Positions 17,320-26,544 of a stretch of 64,000 bases of DNA are shown one piece after another. The notes beneath the pieces were generated by a model, which was not told where the DNA came from, ran no database searches, and saw nothing but the letters and a program-made list of their open reading frames with translations. The stretch lies in assembly GCA_023426125.1 (NCBI GenBank), contig JAFABI010000073.1, forward strand, positions 186,001-250,000, read 5' to 3'. Source of the stretch: Bacillota bacterium. Lineage in GTDB: Bacteria; Bacillota; Clostridia; Acetivibrionales; DTU013. Position 1 is the first letter of the stretch. Every line of letters begins with the position of its first letter. The position numbers were made by a program, and so were the translations under genes.

Positions 17320-17540
17320 TATCAACCATGCCTCTCCGGGCACAAAGCCCAATGAAAACTCTCCCGGTTGTTCCCACACCTGCGGCGGAGAAACAACCGG
17401 ACGTTCAAGCTTTCCTTCGGTAATTCTCGCCCCAGGCGGCGCCTTTGGCAAGCAAGTCATGAAAAGGAGCTCCGCAGTTCTCACCGCAAGAGCCCCTTTT
17501 CAATTGTTGCAGACAACTGGCCCGTCAGGGGCTGCTTTTG

Positions 17541-19157
17541 TTACGGATCCACATATTTCGCGGCACGCTCCGCGATGATTTCATCGGCTCCGGAAGCGCG
17601 CCAATCGGCGATAAACGCGTCCCATACCTTGTCGAACTGACCGGCAGCTGCCCTTACTGCATTACAGGTACCCTCCTCACTCTTCAGACGCAGATCTTCT
17701 GTGTAGGGACCGGCTGCCGAAAGGGTAACAGGGAGAACAATTCCCGCAGCCGCATCGTTCAAAGAGGTGTTTATGGCATCAATGATATACTTCGGATCAC
17801 AGGTATACCCGTTGGCCAGGGCCAGGGTGGTTTTCTCCTGATCGCCCAGCCAGATGCCGTTCATGGAGATGGTGTAATCGATGTTGATCGGAGAGTTTTG
17901 AATCGTCGGACCTGTGGCGGGAATCGTCGCCGGCACGCCATTAACAAGCTTGTGGTTCTTGCCCTCTTCGCCGAACTGGAGGAACTGATATATCTCGGGC
18001 TTCGCCAGCCAGTTAATATAGCGGACAGCGGCTTCGGGTACCGCACTGGAGCCGGGAACGAATACAAACAGCCCGGCGGCGTTATACTTCATCTTATACT
18101 TTTTGCCGGCGCTATTCTCAAAGGGATCAATGACAACATAATCACCATCGGGCACATTTTTCTTCAGTTCATCCAGATAGCTGGGAGAGTTACGGTATGC
18201 CTGGTCCCAATTGTGGGTGAACGCGCCGACACGTCCTGCCTTGATCAGGTTCTCGGAAACCACGTCATCCTTGTACAGATAAAACTCGGGATCAATCAAG
18301 CCTTCGAGATACAGCTGGTTCAGGTAACGATAACCCTCTTTGGCGCCGTCCAGCAGGTAGTAACGGTCGATAACTGTGTTGATCCAGCGATCCTTCGGTG
18401 TGATGTCGGGATTGATGAAGGAGTCCGCCAGGATACCTCCGCGCCAGCGCACGTCACTGGTTAGTGAGAAAGGAATTACATCCACACCTAAGGTCTTTGC
18501 ATTTTTCTTGAAGGCAATCAGCGCCTGATGGAACTCCTCGCGGGTGGCAGGCAGGGGCAATCCAAGCTTATCCAGCCAATCCTTGCGGATAAAGGTGTTG
18601 GCACCGGCAACGTTCATACGGCGGGCTGGGATGGAGTGGATTTCCCCTGTCTCCATGACCTTATTACGCTCAAGCAGCCGGCGTCCGAGAAGCGATGTGT
18701 CATCTCCCAGCAGAGTGTCCACATCTTTTAGTTTGTCCAGATAAGGGTTCAGTACGGTCAGGCCACCCTGATCACGGTAGAGGCTAATGAGATCGGGGCT
18801 GTAGGTGTAGCAGACATCCGGCGCGGTTCCGCTGGCCATCAGGTTGTTCAACTGAGGCTGCTCGTCCCAGCGGGAGACTGCGACATATTCCACCTCGATG
18901 TTTTCGTCTTCCAGAACTTTTGCTTTCATCCAGTCCGTCCAGTAGTTATTGGTGGGGTCGGTTTTACCGCCATCCGTACCGCGGTCAAAGATTTCGACCC
19001 TGATTTTAGCGAGTTCCGGCTTGGTCTCAGCGGCTGTCGTAATTTCAGTGCTGGTGCCTGCTCCAGTTGTTGCGGTTGTCGGAGTGGTCTGGCTGCCGCA
19101 GGCCGCAAGCGTCAGCAGCATAAGGCAAGCCAGTAGCAGAGTCAGTGCTCTTTTCAT
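17541..19157 (-). CDS. Extracellular solute-binding lipoprotein (LplA/aldouronate type)
   Basis: A 538-residue lipoprotein. A signal peptide ends in the lipobox LAACGS, followed by a Thr-rich linker (residues ~22-45) and a type I solute-binding fold of the large LplA/YtcQ class. The start is fixed by an AAGGAGG site; an upstream in-frame start would bury the signal peptide. In Paenibacillus such a protein with LplB- and YtcP-type permeases imports methylglucuronoxylo-oligosaccharides; the GH67 gene in the same operon suggests the same ligand here. Confidence 0.9.
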   Translation of the reverse strand: MKRALTLLLACLMLLTLAACGSQTTPTTATTGAGTSTEITTAAETKPELAKIRVEIFDRGTDGGKTDPTNNYWTDWMKAKVLEDENIEVEYVAVSRWDEQPQLNNLMASGTAPDVCYTYSPDLISLYRDQGGLTVLNPYLDKLKDVDTLLGDDTSLLGRRLLERNKVMETGEIHSIPARRMNVAGANTFIRKDWLDKLGLPLPATREEFHQALIAFKKNAKTLGVDVIPFSLTSDVRWRGGILADSFINPDITPKDRWINTVIDRYYLLDGAKEGYRYLNQLYLEGLIDPEFYLYKDDVVSENLIKAGRVGAFTHNWDQAYRNSPSYLDELKKNVPDGDYVVIDPFENSAGKKYKMKYNAAGLFVFVPGSSAVPEAAVRYINWLAKPEIYQFLQFGEEGKNHKLVNGVPATIPATGPTIQNSPINIDYTISMNGIWLGDQEKTTLALANGYTCDPKYIIDAINTSLNDAAAGIVLPVTLSAAGPYTEDLRLKSEEGTCNAVRAAAGQFDKVWDAFIADWRASGADEIIAERAAKYVDP

Positions 19158-19218
19158 GATAATGAACCTCCTTGATTTATAATTAGGCGTATGATACGCC
19201 CCTAGGGTACAAAACAAA

Positions 19219-20130
19219 TCAACCCTTCACGGCGCCAATCGTCACGCCGCTGATGAAGTATCGCTGAAGCCATGGGTAGACTACCAGGATGGGAATGGTA
19301 GCAAACATCACTGAGGCTGCTTTCAGCCCCTCACCGGCCGCTGGAGCTGTGAAGGCCTCCTGCGTGGCCACTTCGATGGAAGAACGGTTGTTGATGATCT
19401 GCCATAGCTTGAGCTGTATAGGATAATACTTTGAATTGGTAACATACATCAGTGCGTCGGAAAACCCATTCCAGCGTCCCACTGCGTAAAACAGCGCCAG
19501 TGTCGCCAGTACGGGAGTAGACAGCGGCAGATAGATCCTCATCAAAATGGTAAACGGCCCCGCCCCGTCCATTTCGGCAGATTCCCGCAGACTATCCGGA
19601 ATCCCCCAGAAGAAACTGCGCAGAATAATCATGTTGAACACGCTCAGACAGCCCGGGAGCACAAGCACCAGAGGATTGTCCAGCAGGTTCAGCTGCTTCA
19701 TGAGAAGATAGTTTGGAATGGTACCTGCGCTGAAATACATGGTCAGGATGATGGCAATGTTGAAAATGCTTTTGCCTTTCAAGTTATCATAGGTTAGAGG
19801 ATAGGCGCAAAGTGCCGTCATGAACATGGAGAAAATCGTGCAGATGACGGTCAGTATGGCCGTGAATACAAGGGAACGGGAAAAGGCGGCGTCTACCAGC
19901 ACATATGCATAGGAATCCAGCGTAAACTCCACGGGGAGGAAGGCAACCCTATTGTTAACAAGGGCGTTGGGCGAACTGAGGGAACGGGCTGTAATATTGA
20001 TAAACGGCATCAGGTAAATCAGGATCAGGAAGCAGCAAATCAACACAACAATCCAGTCGCCTGCCCTGTGGGGACCGTAACGGGGCCTTTCGGCTTTTAC
20101 ACTATGAACTACTTCGAAAGCATTGCTCAT
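19219..20130 (-). CDS. Carbohydrate ABC transporter permease (LplC/YtcP type, MalG family)
   Basis: A 303-residue inner-membrane protein with six predicted helices. It has the cytoplasmic EAA loop (ESAEMDGAGPFTILMRIYLPLSTPVLATL) that docks the ATPase and the end signature VTIGAVKG typical of YtcP-like permeases. It lies between the other permease and the binding-protein gene with a ~14-bp gap to the former. No ATP-binding subunit is encoded in the locus, so a shared MsmK-like ATPase elsewhere is expected. Confidence 0.93.
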   Translation of the reverse strand: MSNAFEVVHSVKAERPRYGPHRAGDWIVVLICCFLILIYLMPFINITARSLSSPNALVNNRVAFLPVEFTLDSYAYVLVDAAFSRSLVFTAILTVICTIFSMFMTALCAYPLTYDNLKGKSIFNIAIILTMYFSAGTIPNYLLMKQLNLLDNPLVLVLPGCLSVFNMIILRSFFWGIPDSLRESAEMDGAGPFTILMRIYLPLSTPVLATLALFYAVGRWNGFSDALMYVTNSKYYPIQLKLWQIINNRSSIEVATQEAFTAPAAGEGLKAASVMFATIPILVVYPWLQRYFISGVTIGAVKG

Positions 20131-20144
20131 GAATGTTTCCTCCT

Positions 20145-21086
20145 TTACCAGATACCGCGTTCGCCGAATTTTTTTGCAAGCGTATTGGCCGTCAGCAGGA
20201 ATATCACGCAGACTACCGACTGGAACAATCCGACCGCGGTGGTGAGAGAGAATTGCGATCCCCTGATACCTACACGGTAGACATAAGTGCTGATAACATC
20301 CCCCACACCCATAACCGCAGTGTTTTGCATGGCGTAGGGCCGGTCAAATTCGATGCCCAGGATGCGTCCCAGGTTCATGATTAGCAGGACGACAATGGTG
20401 GGACGGATGCCCGGCAGGGTAATGTGCCATATTTTGCGGAATCGTCCGGCGCCATCCATATTTGCAGCTTCATATAGCTCCATGTTAATACCTGTAATAG
20501 CCGCCATATAGATAATAGTATTCCACCCCATTTCTTTCCAGAGTCCAAGCACCACATAGGTCCCCACCCAAAGACTGGCCTCTCCTAAGAATTGGACAGG
20601 ACCCACACCGAGCTTACCAAGGAATATGTTGACAACACCCGATTGGGGTGCCAGAAGCTGGAACACAATACCGCTGATGATGATCCAGGACAGGAAATGC
20701 GGAAGATAAACGACGGTCTGTGTCACGCGCTTGAAACGCTTGAACACCAGTTCATTCAACAGGATCGCCAGCACGATGGGCATGGGGAAGCCTACAATCA
20801 AATCCAGGACGTTGAGGACAAGTGTGTTTCGCAGGGCGTCCCAGAAGTCCACCGAGGCAAAGGCCCGCTCAAACCACTTGAATCCTACCCACTCGGATTG
20901 CCATACGCCCTTGAACATGTTATAATCCTTAAAGGCCATAACGATATTGGTCATGGGGGCATAGCGAAAGATAACGAAGAACGCCATCGGGAGAAGCATC
21001 ATGAGATAAAGCGACCACATGCGGCTGAGATACCTCAGCGGCTTTGAAACAGGTTGCGGAGCCTGTGTCTCAAACTTAATGCCCAA
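20145..21086 (-). CDS. Carbohydrate ABC transporter permease (LplB/YteP type, UgpA family)
   Basis: About 313 residues with six helices and the EAA loop YEAANMDGAGRFRKIWHITLPGI near residue 200. A GTG at 21092 would sit too close to the AAGGAGGG ribosome site; the TTG at 21086 has proper spacing and is preferred. It forms the heteromeric channel with the downstream MalG-type permease for oligosaccharide import. Second gene of the operon, ~115 bp after GH67. Confidence 0.92.
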   Translation of the reverse strand: MGIKFETQAPQPVSKPLRYLSRMWSLYLMMLLPMAFFVIFRYAPMTNIVMAFKDYNMFKGVWQSEWVGFKWFERAFASVDFWDALRNTLVLNVLDLIVGFPMPIVLAILLNELVFKRFKRVTQTVVYLPHFLSWIIISGIVFQLLAPQSGVVNIFLGKLGVGPVQFLGEASLWVGTYVVLGLWKEMGWNTIIYMAAITGINMELYEAANMDGAGRFRKIWHITLPGIRPTIVVLLIMNLGRILGIEFDRPYAMQNTAVMGVGDVISTYVYRVGIRGSQFSLTTAVGLFQSVVCVIFLLTANTLAKKFGERGIW

Positions 21087-21200
21087 AGTCACCCCTCCTT
21101 TTTATTTTAAAAGACCTTTGGTACTGCAGCAAAATTTTTTATTTTATCCTTGAAGAAATAGCATAAATGCCGATGAATCAATGTTTTTTTCACTGTAGCA

Positions 21201-23030
21201 TCAGTCGTAAATAAGCCGATCTTTTTCGTCCGGAATTTCCGTCATCCGGTGAAAATAGGTGTTGACCACATCCCTCCACTCCCTGGCGTTTTCCAGTTGA
21301 CGGGCCAGACGGTCACGGACAGACTTGAAAACAGCCTTCGGCAGATGCCGTTCCAGCGATTGCCACTGCCGGATAAAATCTTCAACGTCCCGGACTCCCT
21401 CGAAGTGTGTATCATAGTAATGCTGCAGCAGCGTCTTCCCGTTTTTGAGTCTATCGGAATAGGACAGTCGATGGAAATACAAAAGCAATTCCTGCGGACA
21501 GGTGTCCACATCGTCAAACCGGGCGGTCAAGCCAGGGTGATACTGCTTGCTAAAGCCCGTGCCGCGGCTTGTTCGGTCAACGCCGATGGCGGAGTGGCTG
21601 GCGCGGTGATAGGTCCCCCACCTCATGAATTCATACCCCTCAGGGCTGGGGCCATAGTGATGATGGATATTTACCATCCAGCAAAGCCCCAGGGGGGTCG
21701 TATATTTTTCATACGCATCCCTTGAGCGGAGCAGAATGGATGAGACCTTTCCCACCACCTCCGGCTCGCTTCCAAAGGTCAGCCGCACCCACTCTCCGGC
21801 GATTTCTTCGGCCGTAAGTGCCGGATCCCACGCCAAACGCCCGAAGGCGTAAAGGTTGGCCTGTGCCAGCGTATGCCCCGTCCAGTTATCGTTGTCGCCA
21901 ACGTTGGCAACGGCGGCAATGGTATCAATCCTTTCACCCATCAAATCACGCAGCACCGTCGTCTCATCCACCGGAAAAGAGAGTACCTCCTCCCACTGGG
22001 AGGCCAGATTACACACGTCAATCTGCTGACCGGTGTATTCCTGCGTAATCTGGAGCTCCAGCGCTTGTCGGGTGTGTTTCATCGCCCCCAGCAGCGGTGA
22101 GTTGGGCTCGCGGATCTGGAAATCGCTGGGGCCGTTTTTTATTTGTAATATTACGTTGGAGTCAAACAAACCGTCCAGAGGCTTGAATAAATCATAAGCC
22201 GCCCCGGGCCTGTCAATGGTCTTGTCGCGCCAGTCCTGCCGGCAGTTATAGATGAAGCAGCGCCAGTAGACAACGCCGCCGTAAGGCGCGACCACCCTGG
22301 CCAACAGGTTGGCGCCGTCCGTCTGGGTTCGTCCCAGGGTAGCCGGACCGCCCGAAAACTCAGAGTCGGCTTTCACAAGAAAGCCGGAAAAATCAGGAAT
22401 AAGGCGATATATCTCGTCGGCGCGCTCTTTCCACCAGCTTTTTACGCTCTCCTCCAGCGGATCGGAGGTCTTTAAACCACCCACCATCACAGGGCTTTCA
22501 AAATGGACGGCGATGGAGAGCTTCACGCCCCATGGACGAAAAATATCTGCCAGCTTCTTCACCTCCGGCAGCAAATCTGTCAGTAATCTTGCGCTCTCGG
22601 CGGTGACATTGACATTGTTGACGGCCACCGCATTGATGCCGATGCTTGCCAGCAGCCGCGCATAGTCCTTGATGCGTACAGGATCGTAATCCAGCTTGCC
22701 ATCGCGAAAAAAAATGGATCTTCCGGCATAGCCGCGCTCGATATGTCCGTCGATGTCGTCCCAGTGATTGAGCATTCGGCGAGGCACTCTTGGAGCGCTC
22801 TCGTGGTTGATATTCTGACCTGTTGCGAGCCTGCGGTGCAGGGCGAAGGCGCCATAAAGCACACCGCTGTCATCTGCGCCGGTAATGCTTATCTTTTCAT
22901 CGTCGGAGCGGATACGATATCCCTCGGCAGGCAGCGCGGGGTCGACGGCAAAGATTACGCCCGCCTCAGGGACCGGAGTCTGCAGCCATGCGAAATATTC
23001 CCGATACGTATCCTTAATAATCGCCGCCAT
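21201..23030 (-). CDS. aguA: GH67 alpha-glucuronidase
   Basis: A 609-residue enzyme that removes 4-O-methylglucuronic acid from the non-reducing end of xylo-oligosaccharides. The catalytic residues of the family can be placed: acid Glu224 in KADSEFSGGP, and the base pair Asp303 (GPSDFQIREP) and Glu331 (ITQEYTGQQ), with the family's 28-residue spacing. It is about 70 residues shorter than the ~680-residue enzymes, mostly through a shortened N-terminal domain and one internal loop after residue 340. It lacks a signal peptide, so it acts in the cytoplasm on imported sugars. The start has an AGGAGAGGAAC site. First gene of the operon. Confidence 0.95.
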   Translation of the reverse strand: MAAIIKDTYREYFAWLQTPVPEAGVIFAVDPALPAEGYRIRSDDEKISITGADDSGVLYGAFALHRRLATGQNINHESAPRVPRRMLNHWDDIDGHIERGYAGRSIFFRDGKLDYDPVRIKDYARLLASIGINAVAVNNVNVTAESARLLTDLLPEVKKLADIFRPWGVKLSIAVHFESPVMVGGLKTSDPLEESVKSWWKERADEIYRLIPDFSGFLVKADSEFSGGPATLGRTQTDGANLLARVVAPYGGVVYWRCFIYNCRQDWRDKTIDRPGAAYDLFKPLDGLFDSNVILQIKNGPSDFQIREPNSPLLGAMKHTRQALELQITQEYTGQQIDVCNLASQWEEVLSFPVDETTVLRDLMGERIDTIAAVANVGDNDNWTGHTLAQANLYAFGRLAWDPALTAEEIAGEWVRLTFGSEPEVVGKVSSILLRSRDAYEKYTTPLGLCWMVNIHHHYGPSPEGYEFMRWGTYHRASHSAIGVDRTSRGTGFSKQYHPGLTARFDDVDTCPQELLLYFHRLSYSDRLKNGKTLLQHYYDTHFEGVRDVEDFIRQWQSLERHLPKAVFKSVRDRLARQLENAREWRDVVNTYFHRMTEIPDEKDRLIYD

Positions 23031-23382
23031 TATAATGTTCCTCTCCTATACAAAATGCACAAAAAATATATCTTACAAAGCAAGTCTTCTATTAAATGTT
23101 ACCAATTTGCAAACCGACTTTCAATTGACAAAACCAACAATTTTTGTAATTATCATGGGTGCGGCTTTCCTTATTTCAACAGGCCCGGGGTGAGACTTCT
23201 GCCGCTTCCAAGCTGCCATGCTCGCCGGGTGGGAGTGCAGGCAGCGGGATAAACGCCGCTGCGTTGTGCTCGATTGCTTTTCCCTGAACCGTTGCTTTTC
23301 TTTAACCGCTTGACATGCATGCATTTTATGATATATATTGAAAGTCAGGCATGCATTGACAAATAAAGCTCAAGGGTGACTT
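23031..23382. promoter_or_regulatory. Divergent control region between GH67 operon and araC-type gene
   Basis: On the plus strand, TTGACA (23310-23315) and TATATA/TATATT about 16-18 bp later form a promoter for the regulator. An alternating motif, ATGCATGCAT, overlaps its spacer, and GCATGCAT recurs at ~23349, possible sites for the AraC-type protein. The part next to GH67 (23040-23160) is AT-rich and should hold the operon promoter, but I see no clear consensus pair on the minus strand. Confidence 0.55.
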
Positions 23383-24204
23383 ATGATGAACGAACATGAC
23401 TTCAACAGCATCGTTGTGGATATTGATTACTACAACCATAGGATCTGCACCCCCTCCTGGGAGATCATCGCACGTGTGACGGATTTTGTGGACGTAACCT
23501 ATGTCGTGTCGGGTGAGGCGGAATACACCGTGGACGATGTGTGCCACACCGTGCGTGCCGGCGATCTTATCTGCGTACAGAAGGGCCATCGGGAGTCAGC
23601 CGTCGCCAATCCCGACAATCCCATGGAATGCTATTGTGTCAATGGTAATATCTTCAACCTCTCCGGCAAAGAGATTGTTATCCCCTTACCGCTGGTGTCA
23701 CCGATCGGGATCCGGCAGGATATAATCTCCCTTCATCAGGAATTGAATGCGGCATGGCTCTTGCACGACCCCGGCTATAAGACAAAGGCAAGAGCCATTT
23801 ATATGCTGATATTGCAGCGGTACTATCTCGTGGTTTGGCATCGTGACTATCAGAGTAATTATGACAGACGCATCAAAAAAGTATTGCAGCATGTAATCGA
23901 CCATTATAACGATCCGCTCTCCGTTGAGGAGATGGCAAAGATGGCAAAGCTCAGCCCGCTTTATTTTGGAAGTTTCTTTAAGCAGGAAACCGGACAAACC
24001 TTCCGGCAGTATCTCACGTCAATAAGGCTTAACCAGGCGGAAAATATGCTGAACAGCGGCGTATATAACGTCAGCGAGGTCGCCGCCGAATGTGGGTTTT
24101 CTGACGTCTTTTATTTTAGCAAGGTATTTAAAGAGCGCCGTGGTCTTGCGCCGTCGGAGATTCTCAAGTCGAAAAAGAACGAGGCGCAGCCGCGTTCGGA
24201 TTGA
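23383..24204 (+). CDS. AraC-family transcriptional regulator
   Basis: A 273-residue regulator. The N-terminal half is cupin-like (VVSGEAEYTVDDVCHTVRAGDLICVQKG, residues ~45-75) and should bind the inducer sugar. The C-terminal ~100 residues hold two helix-turn-helix units, with LSVEEMAKMAKLSPLYFGSFFK and the family signature NVSEVAAECGFSDVFYFSKVFKE. It is divergent from the GH67 operon and is its likely activator, responding to an aldouronate or xylo-oligosaccharide; the ligand is inferred from context. Confidence 0.92.
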   Translation: MMNEHDFNSIVVDIDYYNHRICTPSWEIIARVTDFVDVTYVVSGEAEYTVDDVCHTVRAGDLICVQKGHRESAVANPDNPMECYCVNGNIFNLSGKEIVIPLPLVSPIGIRQDIISLHQELNAAWLLHDPGYKTKARAIYMLILQRYYLVVWHRDYQSNYDRRIKKVLQHVIDHYNDPLSVEEMAKMAKLSPLYFGSFFKQETGQTFRQYLTSIRLNQAENMLNSGVYNVSEVAAECGFSDVFYFSKVFKERRGLAPSEILKSKKNEAQPRSD

Positions 24205-24232
24205 GTATTTTGGAGGATGCAATTTCATCCAG

Positions 24233-24979
24233 CTATATCTCTTTTAAAAAATCCAGCTTGGTATAATCCTTCTCAAGCCTTTCCCGAAGATACCGTTTTG
24301 TGACCCTCCCCAGCTCATCCAGAACCTGGGCGGACAATTTAAAGCTGAACAGCTCACCGGCCTTTGAATGAACAATATGCTGGATAGCCCTGACTGCACC
24401 GTGTGAAAGCTCCAGTCCGTACAGATCGCTTGAAATGCAGCCTTCGTTGCTGCAAATGAAGCCGCATTTCTTAAAACTGAAGGATATCCCGTCACACCCT
24501 TCCCTGCCGCAGATGATACAGCTTCTGACATAAGGCGCAAACCCCATGATGGATAGAAACCTGAGCTCGAATATCCTGGCAATGAGTTCCGGCTCCTTGT
24601 CTGTCTTTGAGAGCATATGGAGAGAAATGAGAAGAAGCTGGAGTGCTCTCGGTGAAGGCTGGTTTTCCTGTATCACGTCATTCAGGATATCGATAAAATG
24701 CGCAGCATAAGTCAGCCGCACCATATCGTTCCTGATCTCATAAAAGGCTTCAACGACCTCGCAGCTGTTTATGGAATACATCTCCCTGCCGCTGAAGAGG
24801 ACATAATCGCAGTAGCTTAGAAACTGAGTGCCGGCCACCAGATTGCTCCGCGGCCGCCTGGCCCCTTTTGCCATCGCGGATATCCTCCCCCTGCTTTTGG
24901 AGAAAATGGTAACGATCTTATCCGCCTCACCGGTATTGACCTCTCTTATAATCAAACCCTTGGTTTTAATATAACCCAT
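24233..24979 (-). CDS. recO: DNA repair protein RecO
   Basis: A 248-residue protein that helps load RecA with RecR during gap repair. The N-terminal OB fold starts GYIKTKGLIIREVNTGEADKIV. The C-terminal part has a zinc-finger-like set, CIICG...CGFICSNEGC, as in many Firmicutes RecO proteins. It ends the era-recO cluster and converges with the AraC-type gene only 29 bp away. Confidence 0.94.
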   Translation of the reverse strand: MGYIKTKGLIIREVNTGEADKIVTIFSKSRGRISAMAKGARRPRSNLVAGTQFLSYCDYVLFSGREMYSINSCEVVEAFYEIRNDMVRLTYAAHFIDILNDVIQENQPSPRALQLLLISLHMLSKTDKEPELIARIFELRFLSIMGFAPYVRSCIICGREGCDGISFSFKKCGFICSNEGCISSDLYGLELSHGAVRAIQHIVHSKAGELFSFKLSAQVLDELGRVTKRYLRERLEKDYTKLDFLKEI

Positions 24980-25020
24980 CTGAATTTAACCCGCAAAAAT
25001 CCTTATTGTTTTTGTACATA

Positions 25021-25911
25021 TTACTTGTATCCCAGGGTCTTTAGCATGTTGTCGCTATTCCTCCAATCAGGCTTGACCTTTACCCACAGCTGGAGAAAGA
25101 CCTTTGCCCCCAGGAGACTCTCGATTTCCTGCCTGGAAAGCGTGCCGATCTTCTTCAGCATCTTGCCTTCCCTGCCGATCAATATTCCCTTATGGGAATC
25201 CTTTTCGCAATAAATATTGGCTTCAATGTCGACAAGATCTCTGTTTTGCCTTTCCTTGAAGGAAATGACCTCTACCCCTACTCCGTGAGGAACCTCCTCG
25301 TTTGTCAGCTCGAGTATCTTTTCCCTTATAAGCTCAGCGGCAATCATTTTTTCCGGCTGGTCTGTCAGGATATCGTCAGGAAAGTACTTCGGCCCCTCCG
25401 GAAGCAGCTTCTTGATCTCATCAAGCACGATTTCCGTACCGTCGTCATTCAGGGCGGAAATCGGTATAACGGCTTTGAAATCCATCAGGGCGCTGTAATT
25501 TTTTATCGTGCCCAGGATCTGGTCTTTTTTGACGGTATCGATCTTGTTGATAATTAAAAACACATGCGTCTTCAGGTTTTTCAGCTGTTCCAGAATGAAA
25601 AGATCACCTGCACCGGGCTCGGTGTCGGTAGCTTCTACCAGAAAAAGGACAATATCCACCTCATTCAGCGTGCTTTCCGCGAGGTTTACCATGTACTCGC
25701 CCAGCCTGGTTTTGGGTTTGTGAATCCCCGGCGTATCCAGAAAAATAATCTGGCAGTCCTCTCCGTTGACAATTGTTTTTATTGTATTCCGCGTGGTTTG
25801 CGGCTTGCTGGATATGATCGAAATCTTTTCACCGGCAAATTTATTTACCAGGGTCGATTTCCCAACATTCGGCCGGCCGACAATTGTGACAAAACCGGAT
25901 TTGAAAGACAT
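25021..25911 (-). CDS. era: GTPase Era
   Basis: A 296-residue essential GTPase that binds 16S rRNA near its 3' end during 30S assembly. G motifs: GRPNVGKST (G1), TTRNT (G2), DTPGIHKP (G3), NKID (G4). The C-terminal KH domain has GREGKMLKKIG. A GGGAGGTAAAG ribosome site supports the start. It lies between cdd and recO, as in Bacillus. Confidence 0.97.
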   Translation of the reverse strand: MSFKSGFVTIVGRPNVGKSTLVNKFAGEKISIISSKPQTTRNTIKTIVNGEDCQIIFLDTPGIHKPKTRLGEYMVNLAESTLNEVDIVLFLVEATDTEPGAGDLFILEQLKNLKTHVFLIINKIDTVKKDQILGTIKNYSALMDFKAVIPISALNDDGTEIVLDEIKKLLPEGPKYFPDDILTDQPEKMIAAELIREKILELTNEEVPHGVGVEVISFKERQNRDLVDIEANIYCEKDSHKGILIGREGKMLKKIGTLSRQEIESLLGAKVFLQLWVKVKPDWRNSDNMLKTLGYK

Positions 25912-25994
25912 TTTTCTCTTTACCTCCCATATCGACTGATTATGCTATCAAAAACTCAAATTCCATGTCCTTGCGTTGACAATCGTATTTGTCA

Positions 25995-26396
25995 TCAAAT
26001 GCTTTCCGAATCCATTCGCGTAAAAGCATTTGGCAAGAGCTCCTCCAGGGTATATTCCCTGTAATCTCCCTTTTTATTGCTGCATAAAATCTTCAGGCTC
26101 CTGTCGCCGAATTCCGCAAGGACCTGCCTGCATATCCCGCAGGGATGGATATAATCCTCACTGTCGCTTGCTATGGCTATTTTCTCCAGTTTTCTTTCGC
26201 CTTCCGAAACAGCTTTGAAAACTGCAGTCCTTTCCGCGCAATTCGTGGCCCCAAAGGATATATTTTCTATATTTGCCCCGGTATATACATTGCCTGAGCC
26301 TGCAATGAGCGCCGCGCCGACCCTGAATCCCGAATATGGCGCATAGGCCTTGTCCATAGCCTCCTTTGCTTTTTTCACCAGTTCATTATCCTTCAT
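25995..26396 (-). CDS. cdd: Cytidine deaminase
   Basis: A 133-residue homotetrameric-type enzyme that deaminates cytidine and deoxycytidine to uridine forms. Zinc ligands and the catalytic Glu are in NCAERTAV and PCGICRQV; the substrate loop is FRVGAAL. The start is set by an AAAGGATG site; an in-frame upstream ATG would add 17 residues from the repeat-rich spacer. The last residues are somewhat longer than in B. subtilis Cdd. Confidence 0.95.
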   Translation of the reverse strand: MKDNELVKKAKEAMDKAYAPYSGFRVGAALIAGSGNVYTGANIENISFGATNCAERTAVFKAVSEGERKLEKIAIASDSEDYIHPCGICRQVLAEFGDRSLKILCSNKKGDYREYTLEELLPNAFTRMDSESI

Positions 26397-26435
26397 AGTA
26401 ACACATCCTTTGCTATATTTGTGCGTCCCTCTGTC

Positions 26436-26542
26436 AAAAGGGGACATTTCTCGTCCATCACACGAAGGCCACCCCTGCCATGAACTTTAAAAACTGCATC
26501 CCTGCGCTTTTTTACCTTCTCCGCCAGAGATGTGTCCCCTTT
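26436..26542. repeat. GGGGACA-ended palindromic element inside the era operon
   Basis: The left end AAAAGGGGACATTTC is an approximate inverse of the right end GATGTGTCCCCTTT. The element fills nearly the whole space between the diacylglycerol kinase stop codon and cdd. The same GGGGACATTCC / TGTGTCCCC ends frame the larger element between yqfC and yqfD. Confidence 0.6.
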
Positions 26543-26544
26543 CC

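Noticed and set aside
17485..17540. A possible hairpin (AGCCCCT...AGGGGCT) between the binding-protein gene and the esterase/GH3 gene
   Set aside because: Loop too long (~30 bases) and no T run; not convincing as a terminator or attenuator.
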